Numbered from the stretch's first letter, positions 28,594-37,624 are shown. The stretch: 37,624 nt of DNA from Caryophanales bacterium (GCA_016290145.1 JAEESX010000008.1:1-37624), one strand, 5' to 3'. The notes: a model not told the origin generated them from the letters alone. Numbers and translations are program-made.

Positions 28594-28764
28594 ATGTCAA
28601 CAAACGAACAAATCAAAGCCGCTTATGAAGCATACGTCGAAGAAAACGAAAAATTCGTCGTCAAAGGTAACAAAGCCGCAGCAGGCAGAGCCCGTAAAGC
28701 CTTAATGGAACTCGCAAAATTATGCAAAGCTCGCCGCGCTGAAATCTTGGAAGAAAAGAAATAA
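28594..28764 (+). CDS. Histone H1-like small DNA-binding protein (56 aa), not in the ORF track
   Basis: My translation: MSTNEQIKAAYEAYVEENEKFVVKGNKAAAGRARKALMELAKLCKARRAEILEEKK*; KGNKAA-x-RARKA-x-E motif as in Bacteroidetes-type bacterial H1-like proteins; terminator follows. Confidence 0.75.
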   Translation: MSTNEQIKAAYEAYVEENEKFVVKGNKAAAGRARKALMELAKLCKARRAEILEEKK

Positions 28765-28778
28765 GCTAAGCTTGTTAA

Positions 28779-28808
28779 ATAAAAGGTCCACTTACGTGGA
28801 TCTTTTCT
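28779..28808. terminator. Bidirectional terminator between the H1-like gene and GH114-like lipoprotein
   Basis: AAAAGGTCCACttacGTGGATCTTTTC. Confidence 0.75.
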
Positions 28809-29656
28809 TATGCCTTTAAAGCAACATTATTTGATATGTAATAAGAGAAGTGATTCTTCTTACAGTAATCTTTAATATCTTTCACTACTTCTTGATCGGT
28901 TGTGTATTCAATGAGTAATACTTCGAAATGTTCTTTCATCATGTCAATCATCTCAAAGAGATAATCTTGTTGTTCTTTCTCTTGCCTACCAAAGACATCA
29001 TTTTCATAATCTTCAATATTTGAAAAGACACATTCTTGTGCGTATACATCAATATCAAAGAAAGAGGTTATAGAAGAGAATTTTCCTAGTTCATACAAGA
29101 AGTCGGTTCCACTATTAATCATGAGTTTTAAGTCTTTTGTGGCTAAGTTATCAAGTATGGCCTTGCAGCCCTCAAAGATGCTCCATGAAAACTCTTGTGT
29201 GGTGTCTATATATTCTTCTTTTGCGAAGTAATAAACATCGAAGTTATCCATGAATAAACCATCCGCACCTAAAGCCTTTAATCTATCGGCTTCATTACTG
29301 ATATGGCTTTGCCATAAAGTATTAGAAACATCCACCCATCTCTCATCAGACCAGTTCTCATAATCCATAAAGGTGATGTCTTTAAACTCTTCATAATAAC
29401 TACGATAGTTTTCTAAAGAACCAATGGATAAATAAGCATATATTTGTGTGTGGTTTTTCTTTAACTTTTGGATATTACTCTCGGAGAACTCATCCATATC
29501 GATACAAACGATATCGTATTTCATAATCTTATCCGTATCTTTATCGGTTGCACCTAAAAAAACACCATAACCATTGCCATTCTTTTTAGCCTGGTCACAA
29601 GCACTAAGCATAGGTAAAACGATAAAAGGAAGAGCGAATATTAATAACTTTTTCAT
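28808..29656 (-). CDS. TM1410/GH114-like (endo-alpha-1,4-polygalactosaminidase family) lipoprotein
   Basis: Lipobox LSAC; YAYLSIGSLENYRSYY...RLKALGADGLFMDNFDVY, typical TM1410 TIM-barrel motifs. Confidence 0.75.
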   Translation of the reverse strand: MKKLLIFALPFIVLPMLSACDQAKKNGNGYGVFLGATDKDTDKIMKYDIVCIDMDEFSESNIQKLKKNHTQIYAYLSIGSLENYRSYYEEFKDITFMDYENWSDERWVDVSNTLWQSHISNEADRLKALGADGLFMDNFDVYYFAKEEYIDTTQEFSWSIFEGCKAILDNLATKDLKLMINSGTDFLYELGKFSSITSFFDIDVYAQECVFSNIEDYENDVFGRQEKEQQDYLFEMIDMMKEHFEVLLIEYTTDQEVVKDIKDYCKKNHFSYYISNNVALKA

Positions 29657-29658
29657 AT

Positions 29659-30294
29659 TTATTGATCAATCTTTAGATTTGTAATGATTTCTGGTTCCAC
29701 ACCAGCATAAAGTAGTTTACTACAAGCTGCGAAGAAATGCTCTTCTCCTTCTAAAGAACCGTTCATATACATATGTTCAGGATACTGTGTGGTATCCACT
29801 TTATTTCTATTCTCAGTATAAGCAAAATGTGGATTAAGAAGCTTATATAAAGCTTCCTTTCTGGTCCATATATTAAAGAATGATTCTATTTTTTCTTCTT
29901 TATCATAGATAATCTTCTTTTCTCCTGCGGACCAGAATTCTTTGTGTTCAATTAATGCGTAATAACGATATTCAGAGTTCTTAAGAATATCCACACCGAT
30001 ATTATGACTAGATATACCCACCATAAAGCGGTCACCACTATGGGATAAAGAAACGTGGTATTTATCAATAACTAATTTACCAGTCATCATCTTATGAGGA
30101 TGTAACTTCATAACTGGTATACCTAAGCAATGATAAACCGCTAATGATAAAGCACGCCAAATTAAAGTCTTATCACGTTTATACATGATAGAGGCACGAT
30201 CAATCTCTTTCTTACGCCAATTAGGCATTGCCGCAGGATGAGACAATTCTTCACCACTAAAGATATAAAGCCTAATGAATCTTTCTTTATTCAT
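29659..30294 (-). CDS. 4'-phosphopantetheinyl transferase superfamily (Sfp-type)
   Basis: VSLSHSGDRFMVGISSHNIGVDILKN...FFNIWTRKEALYKL. Confidence 0.85.
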   Translation of the reverse strand: MNKERFIRLYIFSGEELSHPAAMPNWRKKEIDRASIMYKRDKTLIWRALSLAVYHCLGIPVMKLHPHKMMTGKLVIDKYHVSLSHSGDRFMVGISSHNIGVDILKNSEYRYYALIEHKEFWSAGEKKIIYDKEEKIESFFNIWTRKEALYKLLNPHFAYTENRNKVDTTQYPEHMYMNGSLEGEEHFFAACSKLLYAGVEPEIITNLKIDQ

Positions 30295-30346
30295 ATATTA
30301 AAGTCAGTATACATCTAATTATGAAAACCGCTGATTAAATCGTAAT

Positions 30347-31753
30347 TTATTTCAAAAATTTGGAGAAAAGTTTCTTTTTCTTAGGAGTGTATGGATGTTC
30401 TCTTAATGAGAGGTTCATCTTTGTCTTACCAAATAATACTGTACTTGGATGAGTGAATTCTCTAAATCCCCATATACCATGATATGCACCCATACCAGAA
30501 TGTCCTGTACCATTGAATGGTACGCCTTTCACCATAAGGTGTAAGCACACTTCATTAACACATCCACCGCCATATTGTTGCGTTTGCATTACTCTTTTTG
30601 CCCACTTCTTATTCTTGGTGAATAGGTATAGCGCTAATCCGTGTTCTCTTCTTGCCATTACATCTAACAAATCATCAATCTTATTATCTTCAAATGGAAC
30701 GATAGGAAGTAATGGTCCAAAGATTTCATGGTTAACGATTGGTTCGTCTATATTTACTGGATAGATAATTGTTGGCGAGTATTTATCAGCACTATCATCA
30801 CCAACTCCTCCAAAGAGAATTCTATCTCTATATTGTTCCGCTTCTTCAGCGATATTTGTGTACGCTCGATGAGTGATGAGTTTTGGATATTCCTCATTTA
30901 AATGAGGTTGTTCGCCAACTTGTTTAATAATTGCGGCTTTAAGTTCTTCAATAAACTTATCCGCAACTTCTTTAGCCACTGCTACTTGGTTAATGTTGAT
31001 ACATACTTGTCCAGAGTTACAAATCTTAAAGAAAGCAATCTTTCTAGCAGCGTCTTTTAAATCAGCATCTTTTCTCACAATACACCAGTTACCTGTTTCT
31101 CCACCTAGTTCTAACGCTACTGGTGTTAAGTTCTGGCTTGCCATCTCCATAACGTGTTTAGCCACCTTTGGTGAACCTGTATAGAAGATCTTATCCACTC
31201 TTTCTTCTAAACAGAAGTCAGCAACATCATGTCCACCATCAATCGCGGCAATATATTCTCTTGGGAATGTTTCATCTAATATCTTCTTAATAACTTCTGT
31301 AGTCTTCGCGGATTTAGATGACATCTTCACTAAAGCGGTATTACCACCCGCAATAGAGGCCGCTAGAACGCCCAAAGATAAAAGGACAGGGAAGTTAAAA
31401 GGAGAAATGATTAAAGAGACACCATAAGGCATTTTATACACTTTCGTAATCATTGATGGAAAACAAGCAAGTCCTGAGAAATGAGTTTCTGGTTTCATCC
31501 ATTTACGAAGACCATGAATATATTCATCAATCTCCATTGTGGTATCACCGATATCACAGAAGAAGGCTTCAGCATCACATCTACCTAAATCAGTATGTAA
31601 AGCATCTACCAGGTCTTGTTGATGTGCATTAATCGCATCCTTAAGTTTCTTTAGTTGTTCCTTACGGAATTTGTAATCTAAAGTTTTTCCACTATAAAAG
31701 AATTCTCGTTGAGATAAAACAATCTCGTGTATCTCTTGTTTTGTGTATGGCAT
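30347..31753 (-). CDS. Aldehyde dehydrogenase (class 3-like)
   Basis: ISPFNFPVLLSLGVLAASIAGGNTALVKMS...ALELGGETGN...NSGQVCININ...EIFGPLLPIVPF. Confidence 0.93.
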   Translation of the reverse strand: MPYTKQEIHEIVLSQREFFYSGKTLDYKFRKEQLKKLKDAINAHQQDLVDALHTDLGRCDAEAFFCDIGDTTMEIDEYIHGLRKWMKPETHFSGLACFPSMITKVYKMPYGVSLIISPFNFPVLLSLGVLAASIAGGNTALVKMSSKSAKTTEVIKKILDETFPREYIAAIDGGHDVADFCLEERVDKIFYTGSPKVAKHVMEMASQNLTPVALELGGETGNWCIVRKDADLKDAARKIAFFKICNSGQVCININQVAVAKEVADKFIEELKAAIIKQVGEQPHLNEEYPKLITHRAYTNIAEEAEQYRDRILFGGVGDDSADKYSPTIIYPVNIDEPIVNHEIFGPLLPIVPFEDNKIDDLLDVMARREHGLALYLFTKNKKWAKRVMQTQQYGGGCVNEVCLHLMVKGVPFNGTGHSGMGAYHGIWGFREFTHPSTVLFGKTKMNLSLREHPYTPKKKKLFSKFLK

Positions 31754-31800
31754 ATGAATACCTCTTTATAGTTTTATTGTAGCATAATGTTGATTTTATC

Positions 31801-31836
31801 AACAAAAAATCGCTCGGTTAGGAGCGACTTTTTTAA
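31801..31836 (-). terminator. Terminator downstream of the serpin gene
   Basis: AAAAAATCGCTCggttaGGAGCGACTTTTTT. Confidence 0.75.
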
Positions 31837-33371
31837 TAAGTTGGATTATCAATATGTCCGACAAATATCGGTGTATCGTTGATGTCTCTAATAATGTAGA
31901 TAAATGGTTGATTGAGTTTAACTTGTAAGATATCGGTATCCATTTGTATGCCGCTTTCTGCTTTCATAGTTGCTACAGTTAAGCTTCTAATAACGGAACC
32001 ATCTTCATTGAATTCAACTTGGTTCTTTTGCTTCATAATACCAAGATAATGTTTGAAGCCATCAAGTCGAGAATCGGTAAAGGCGTTATGGAAAGAATCG
32101 TAAACAGGACTGAACATATCTCCAAGCCCTAAATCCACCATCGAATTCTCAAAGTCAAAGTCAATTGAGTTTTTAAATTTAGGTGTCGCTAAGCGAACTT
32201 CTATATTATTGTGCGCATAGTGGCAATATTCCTCATCTTCACCTTCAGGACATTCTGGAACAATTTTATTATCTTCGTTTTCTTTGAAAACATTAACGTT
32301 TTTGGTGAGTTCAAAGATATCATCTTTTTCATCTTTAGGAACAATATATGTCACTGAAGCATTACCATTTGCGTAGTAGTCTTTAACTGAGATATAAGTT
32401 CCATAATCATAATAATGAGGAACGAAATATGAATGATGCATATAAGTAACTTTTTTAGTATCACCATTAGCTAGATAGAAATCGCCTTTTGTATTCTCTT
32501 TACTTAAGTATTTGCTTTCCCAAGCATTTTTAAAGAATAGAGTTGAGAACCAAACGAGCATAGTTTTTTCATCAAGTTCTAAGAAATCCTTATTGATAAA
32601 TCCCTTTGCGTGAACGGCATCATTAGCCCACTCAAGCATTTTGTTAACATCACCATCGTTATTAAAATCACATGAGTATGCCATTGTGTAGAGTTTGGTT
32701 AATTTTTCAACATAAGAAGTTGAATATTCATAGCCTGATCGGAAGAAAGCCGCGTTCTTTAATTGAATTGTGGATTCATCATCCGCAAAGGAATTGGCCA
32801 TCATTACTTTCTTATAGAAAGCAACACGTTGTTCTTCATTTAAACCAAGTAATGTATCAAATCTTTCCGCCAAATTTTCTCTAGAGATAGATCCATAAAT
32901 TTCATTAAGAACGGAATATAAGCCGACAGGACTATAAGTCATGTTTTCTTTTCTACCTGTTTTAACTAAAGAATGATATGTCAAATTAGAGAAATTGTTA
33001 TAAGCGGTTGCTTCATCTTCACTAATCATACTTTTGGTTGGTTCTGTGCCATCTGGATAGCTAACTGTATTTAATGGTCTAAATGTATTGCTTTTAGCAA
33101 TAGAGATTTCATTCATCGATAATCTCATTCGTTTAGTTTGAACACCACTGTCTTTCATTAAAAATGTATTAATAAATGCGGCGCATCCCGCAACAATAAG
33201 ACCAAGTGTAGCTAAAGAGCAGCCAACAGGAACCACCACCTTCCATGGGAATTTCTTCTTTGGTTTAGGATAATTGGCTTCTAGTTGTCTAGTATCAAAA
33301 GTTAGATTGATATCTTGCTTCTCAATCTTAAACTCGAAATCTTTTTTAAATTGTTTCTCAGTTTTGTTCAT
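31833..33371 (-). CDS. Membrane-anchored serpin: short cytoplasmic N-terminus, one TM helix, extracellular serpin domain
   Basis: TM VVVPVGCSLATLGLIVAGCAAFINTFL; serpin NMTYSPVGLYSVLNEIYG...FFKNAWESKYLSKENTKGDFYLANGDTKKVTYMHH...VEFNEDGSVIRSLTVATMKAESG...LNQPFIYIIRD. Start moved from tracked 33395 to MNK at 33371 (SD GGAGGTAGGAGTT). Confidence 0.88.
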   Translation of the reverse strand: MNKTEKQFKKDFEFKIEKQDINLTFDTRQLEANYPKPKKKFPWKVVVPVGCSLATLGLIVAGCAAFINTFLMKDSGVQTKRMRLSMNEISIAKSNTFRPLNTVSYPDGTEPTKSMISEDEATAYNNFSNLTYHSLVKTGRKENMTYSPVGLYSVLNEIYGSISRENLAERFDTLLGLNEEQRVAFYKKVMMANSFADDESTIQLKNAAFFRSGYEYSTSYVEKLTKLYTMAYSCDFNNDGDVNKMLEWANDAVHAKGFINKDFLELDEKTMLVWFSTLFFKNAWESKYLSKENTKGDFYLANGDTKKVTYMHHSYFVPHYYDYGTYISVKDYYANGNASVTYIVPKDEKDDIFELTKNVNVFKENEDNKIVPECPEGEDEEYCHYAHNNIEVRLATPKFKNSIDFDFENSMVDLGLGDMFSPVYDSFHNAFTDSRLDGFKHYLGIMKQKNQVEFNEDGSVIRSLTVATMKAESGIQMDTDILQVKLNQPFIYIIRDINDTPIFVGHIDNPTY

Positions 33372-33909
33372 AACTCCTACCTCCATAGTAATCACGAAGT
33401 TTCTTAATTCCTCTTTGATACTTAGAAGAAACTTGAGAAGTTGTTAATTTCTTATCTTCAGCGATTTCTCTAAAAGAGAATCCGCAGACGATATGAAGAA
33501 CTAAATAGTTATATTCTTCTTCATCTAATAAATCTTTAAATTCATCTAGATATAAAGAAATGTTCTTCTTATCTTCTTCTCCTCTCATATCATCGGAATA
33601 AGAGAGATGGTTCTTTAACTCTTTATAGCGGTTTATAGAAAGATTCTTCGCTGTCACGAGTAAGAAATACTTGAGCTTAGTTTCATTCAAGAATGAGCCT
33701 CTTTTCTCATACATCTTTAAGAAAGTATCGTTAACGATATCTTTACTTTCTTCATCATCTTTTAATATGTCAAAAGCGACATAGTAAACGAGATAACGAT
33801 ACTTGTTAAAGATGATATTAAAAGATTCATCCACTTCTTCTTTAGATAGTGAGCAGAGTTTTCTAATAACCGAATAGCTAATCTTTTCCATCTCTAATAA
33901 ATAAAACAA
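33358..33909 (-). CDS. ECF-type sigma-70 family RNA polymerase sigma factor
   Basis: Region 2-like YYVAFDILKDDEESKDIVNDTFLKMYEK, region 4-like FSFREIAEDKKLTTSQVSSKYQRGIKKLRD; overlaps the serpin start. Confidence 0.85.
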   Translation of the reverse strand: MFYLLEMEKISYSVIRKLCSLSKEEVDESFNIIFNKYRYLVYYVAFDILKDDEESKDIVNDTFLKMYEKRGSFLNETKLKYFLLVTAKNLSINRYKELKNHLSYSDDMRGEEDKKNISLYLDEFKDLLDEEEYNYLVLHIVCGFSFREIAEDKKLTTSQVSSKYQRGIKKLRDYYGGRSYEQN

Positions 33910-33957
33910 TTTAAAAAATCGTTTTTGTCGAAATTAATTATACATTGATGTATTCAA

Positions 33958-33990
33958 GAAAAAAATCACTCGATGCGGAGTGATTATTTT
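33958..33990 (-). terminator. Terminator after the zinc-ribbon membrane protein
   Basis: AAAAATCACTCgatgcgGAGTGATTATTTT. Confidence 0.7.
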
Positions 33991-34568
33991 CCTTCTATCT
34001 GCATATTGTTTTTAGTGTTATTAAGAAATTGTCTTAATTTAATAAAATCTAGTCTTGCCATATATCCATAAGTTTTTGAAGTCTTATTGCCATTCACATA
34101 ATATGCAACTTTTAACAAGATAGGTCCATCAAATTGGATAACATCTTTAGCAGGTATTATGTCGCATCCATCAGGCATTTCAAAAACAAAGCAATTGGTT
34201 TTCTTATAATATTTCACACTCTTACCAGCGTAAGTATTTGTTTTTACATTAGTTTTAATGACACTAACTACGCCAAGAGCAAGAAAAACTGAGAGAATCA
34301 GCCAAGCAGTGCCAAGACCTACTGCAAAATAATATTTTTTTATTATAAGAAGGAGGAGGATTATCATTGGAACAAGAATATTATGGAATATTCCTAAACT
34401 CACAATGCGACCTGCGCAACTCCATTTAATAAAAGTTATAACCGGTTCAGAATTATTGCTAATTTCCATAGCGGTCTTTCCTTCTTCTAAAGAAAAACCA
34501 CAATGAGGACATATTTTTGCTTTATCGCTAATAGTTTCACCACATTCTGGGCATTTTAGTAAAGCCAT
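33984..34568 (-). CDS. Zinc-ribbon plus two-TM PH-like membrane protein
   Basis: MALLKCPECGETISDKAKICPHCGFSLEEG then TM pair. Confidence 0.75.
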   Translation of the reverse strand: MALLKCPECGETISDKAKICPHCGFSLEEGKTAMEISNNSEPVITFIKWSCAGRIVSLGIFHNILVPMIILLLLIIKKYYFAVGLGTAWLILSVFLALGVVSVIKTNVKTNTYAGKSVKYYKKTNCFVFEMPDGCDIIPAKDVIQFDGPILLKVAYYVNGNKTSKTYGYMARLDFIKLRQFLNNTKNNMQIEGK

Positions 34569-34650
34569 TTGATACCTCCACTAGTTTCTAGAATATCAAT
34601 AAGTAGAATACTACAAATGTTTAAAAAAATCAGTCTTTATCGGCTGATTT

Positions 34651-35685
34651 TTAATTTTCTTCTTTTGATTTTTTCTCATCTTCATGGAGAACCGCCATAT
34701 TGACATGGCAATAACCATCAGGATGCTTTTGTAAATATTGTTGATGATATTCTTCTGCGGGATAGAACTGTTTAAGATATAGAAGTTCAATCTTATGATC
34801 TTTCAAATTGAGTCCATCGAAATATGTTTTAACAATCTCTTCATCACCCATCTTAGTGAAATATATACCTGTTCTATATTGAATGCCTTCATCCTCACCT
34901 TGTTTATTCTTAGAGAATGGGTCAACGATTCTTAAATATAATTCAATTAGCTTTTCTAAAGAAACCTCGTGTTCATCATATAAGATTTGTACTGTTTCCG
35001 CGGCGTCATCTAATCCTTTCTTTAAATCTTCATAGGAAGGATTTTTCTTCGTGCCATTTGCATAGCCCACTGTGGTTTGAACAACGCCCCTCACTTGTGA
35101 GAAGTATCTTTCTACTCCCCAGAAACAGCCACCTGCAAAATAGATGATTTTTACATTTGGCAAATCATCGCGTTTTCTATTGCCATAATAAATATTATTT
35201 CTTGGAGAATAGTAACCAACTTTTGCCTCGTATCTGAAATAAGATGAAATCACACCATTATAAATAGCAACCGCGAACATCAACGCAGTAATAAAGATTG
35301 CAGATATAGTCACCGCTTCTTCACAATTTGCGAATGCAAAGTATATAAATGATGCAATAAAGGTAAATGTAGTTAATCCCATGCTAACCGCTCTTAAGGA
35401 GTTTGGCTTTTTAACTCTAATAGAAAGAATAACTATACAGGCGATAGTAAGTAAGAATGTGATAAATGGAGTAACTACACCATATGCCATAGGTCTTGGA
35501 TCCCAATAACTTGTAGTAATAATGTGATAAGCAGGTTTATTTGCTTCATCAAAATACCACTTCGCAGTCACTAAAGAATTTGGAAGACATTCAAGAAGTA
35601 ACACTAACGCTGTCGCTATTAGTGAGACTATAACAAATATTCTTTTTGCTTTAACTGGCATATACATAGGTCTATATAATAGCAA
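34651..35685 (-). CDS. msrA: Multi-TM protein fused to C-terminal peptide methionine (S)-S-oxide reductase (MsrA)
   Basis: About four TM segments then IIYFAGGCFWGVERYFSQVRGVVQTTVGYANGTKKNPSYEDL...EEYHQQYLQKHPDGYCHVNM. Confidence 0.88.
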   Translation of the reverse strand: MLLYRPMYMPVKAKRIFVIVSLIATALVLLLECLPNSLVTAKWYFDEANKPAYHIITTSYWDPRPMAYGVVTPFITFLLTIACIVILSIRVKKPNSLRAVSMGLTTFTFIASFIYFAFANCEEAVTISAIFITALMFAVAIYNGVISSYFRYEAKVGYYSPRNNIYYGNRKRDDLPNVKIIYFAGGCFWGVERYFSQVRGVVQTTVGYANGTKKNPSYEDLKKGLDDAAETVQILYDEHEVSLEKLIELYLRIVDPFSKNKQGEDEGIQYRTGIYFTKMGDEEIVKTYFDGLNLKDHKIELLYLKQFYPAEEYHQQYLQKHPDGYCHVNMAVLHEDEKKSKEEN

Positions 35686-35751
35686 AAAATTATGAAATAA
35701 TCAGGAATATTTTTATGTTAATAAATGTATTTATTTGCACAAAAGAAGCAA

Positions 35752-35782
35752 ATAAAAAAGACACACATAAGTGTGTCTAATT
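35752..35782 (-). terminator. Terminator downstream of the metalloprotease
   Basis: AAAAAAGACACACataaGTGTGTCTAATTAATT. Confidence 0.7.
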
Positions 35783-35794
35783 AATTGATAACTT

Positions 35795-37624
35795 TTATAT
35801 TCTTTCAATACTAATCGTGGCTACTGCTTTGCCATCAACTGTACTAATGCTATCAACGGAGAATTGCCAACTGAATGTCTCACCACAATCCATCTTATTG
35901 CCATCTGGGAATTGATTGGTGAAGTCGTTCCAGTTAAAGGAATCGCCACTTCTAAATAAGTGAGTTTCATTAATAACTTTAATCTTGTTGCCTAAAGAGT
36001 CTTCTTCAGGAGCGTTATTTCTAACATTAAAGAGAATAGAGTATCTATTATATTCTTCACCTAATTTAGAACCATGGTTTGTACCAGTTGAAGTATTAGT
36101 GAATGCTTCTGTAACTCTACCTAGTGTTGGATCAGTCACTAAGTTAGTGCTGTAACCACTAGAACCAAATTGAGTTAATCTCGCATCAACGTGCCATAAT
36201 CTCACACCGGCTTCTTGTGGTCCGTTAGAATAGAATCCCTTCCATTTATATGTCGCATCAAATTTCTTTGTGCCTGTAGGCGCAAATAACTCTAATAACA
36301 TATATTCATCAAATGGAGAATTAGCGTCTTCTGGATGATTGCTTAATAATATAGCAACATGGCTAGATTCATAATCTTCAAGTTCAATAACTGTATCGGT
36401 TTCAGGAACGATAACCTTACCCCAACCTAATGCGGTTATAGAGAAGGCTTCGTGACTACCTGTGGTATGCTCTTGCATATTGAATCCACCGGCAGGTCTT
36501 GTATCTCCACCATAATCGTAATAGTCCATTAAACCTAACATATGTCCGGTTTCATGAATAAAGACATGGCTATCTGCATCACTATGATTAGTATCATCTA
36601 ATGCTTCAAAGATTGAAGCCCACATATGGTATTTAACACCTGGATGATCACTGTCAGTGGCGTTAGAATAGTTTTCAAAACGAACCATACCTGTATCGGA
36701 TTCATTACTACCATAAAGGATACATATGGAGTCATAAACTCCATTATGGTCGCTATCATAACTACTTCTGCTATCACTTGGATTATTTGTGAAATACCAA
36801 TCCACTGCGTTAAGCACTAATTGTTTTTTATTTGCACTATTGTCATCGTAATAAGAGAATGGTTGTCCAACTTCATACCAGTTAGCGATAGTCGCATTAT
36901 AGTTAAGTGCGTGATTAGATAACTCATAATAATATGTCTTAACAGAGTTCCATCCATTTTCTTGGTGAGCACCATTAAAGGCAATATTTAACTTTTCTCT
37001 AACCATATCTCTATCACTAATCATGGAACTGCTATTAGCAAACCACACAGGAATAACTAAGGATTTGATAGAACCACTATTAGGCATATATCGACCATTA
37101 TCTTCTGTCCAAGGAGTTTGATTGAGTAAACCCATATAGTTATAATCTAAGGACTTAGGAGAATAATTAACTGCATCAATAACCGATACTTCATAAGATT
37201 CCTCAAATGGTTTTTCTAAATATTCACCAGAAACAGTAACTGTATAGTCACCTTCTACGTGCATATTAACTTCACTAGAATCAACACTATATTCAGTTAT
37301 CTCTTCAGTGAATCCACCTTTTAATGTTCCTATTAAATTAAATGAAGGAACAAATGTCTTATCTTTGATAAATGTCTTTCTAGCATTCTTAATAGTGACA
37401 TAATCTAATTCTTTAGCAATAACACTAATATCTACATAAACAGTACAAGACATTATTTTAATATCAATTCTTGCATTGCCCACTTTTAAAGCGGTGATAT
37501 TACCTTTATTATCCACTGATACAACATCAGGATTCTTACTAGTATAAGTAACACCACTCCAAGTGCCGCGGAAATCAGGTTCTTCTCCTTCTTCCACTAA
37601 ATCTAATCTAATTTGATCAGTCAT
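35795..37624 (-). CDS. Secreted M6-like zinc metalloprotease with N-terminal Ig-like (Big2-type) region; N-terminus cut by window edge
   Basis: HVFIHETGHMLGLMDYYDYGG zincin motif with the LMDYYD context of M6; N-terminal YTSKNPDVVSVDNKGNITALKVGNARIDI is Big2-like. Confidence 0.82.
   Translation of the reverse strand: MTDQIRLDLVEEGEEPDFRGTWSGVTYTSKNPDVVSVDNKGNITALKVGNARIDIKIMSCTVYVDISVIAKELDYVTIKNARKTFIKDKTFVPSFNLIGTLKGGFTEEITEYSVDSSEVNMHVEGDYTVTVSGEYLEKPFEESYEVSVIDAVNYSPKSLDYNYMGLLNQTPWTEDNGRYMPNSGSIKSLVIPVWFANSSSMISDRDMVREKLNIAFNGAHQENGWNSVKTYYYELSNHALNYNATIANWYEVGQPFSYYDDNSANKKQLVLNAVDWYFTNNPSDSRSSYDSDHNGVYDSICILYGSNESDTGMVRFENYSNATDSDHPGVKYHMWASIFEALDDTNHSDADSHVFIHETGHMLGLMDYYDYGGDTRPAGGFNMQEHTTGSHEAFSITALGWGKVIVPETDTVIELEDYESSHVAILLSNHPEDANSPFDEYMLLELFAPTGTKKFDATYKWKGFYSNGPQEAGVRLWHVDARLTQFGSSGYSTNLVTDPTLGRVTEAFTNTSTGTNHGSKLGEEYNRYSILFNVRNNAPEEDSLGNKIKVINETHLFRSGDSFNWNDFTNQFPDGNKMDCGETFSWQFSVDSISTVDGKAVATISIERI

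Noticed and set aside
1-37624. CRISPR arrays, tRNA/rRNA genes, prophage or transposase
   Set aside because: No spaced direct repeats, tRNA cloverleaf signatures or mobile-element proteins seen by eye. brnTA is the only mobile-associated gene pair.
1-37624. Alternative genetic code 4 (TGA = Trp)
   Set aside because: truB and the PP-loop gene terminate at TGA at expected lengths and Trp is encoded by TGG in the proteins examined.

Overview
Low-GC Firmicutes/Tenericutes-like chromosomal window using TGA as a stop (truB and the PP-loop gene end in TGA), so not Mycoplasma code 4. Most genes are on the minus strand. The left half is a broken-up version of the conserved Firmicutes translation/RNA-decay cluster rimP-nusA-infB-rbfA // truB-ribF // rpsO-pnp. 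It has accessory insertions (a TtcA-GNAT fusion, a carbonic anhydrase, a PP-loop/EFR1 pair) and lacks ylxR/L7Ae between nusA and infB. Further left are a cardiolipin synthase, a GlpO-like three-gene redox operon and a partial RNase J-like gene with a degenerate active-site motif. The right half is accessory: surface and lipoproteins, MscS, Sel1, a PPTase, an ALDH, a membrane-anchored serpin coupled to an ECF-type sigma factor, a membrane-MsrA fusion and a partial secreted M6-like metalloprotease. Signals beyond the ORF track: (i) a roughly 310-nt multi-stem candidate ncRNA at 19937-20251, with its own -10 box and terminator-like end, just upstream of a BrnT/BrnA toxin-antitoxin pair; (ii) three tandem 11-bp repeats at the brnT start that create stop-start mini-ORFs; (iii) a terminator/antiterminator attenuator in the rimP-nusA leader; (iv) an untracked 56-aa histone H1-like ORF at 28594-28764; (v) a sigma factor/transmembrane serpin gene pair that could be a protease-sensing signalling module. 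All calls come from reading the sequence; no searches were run.
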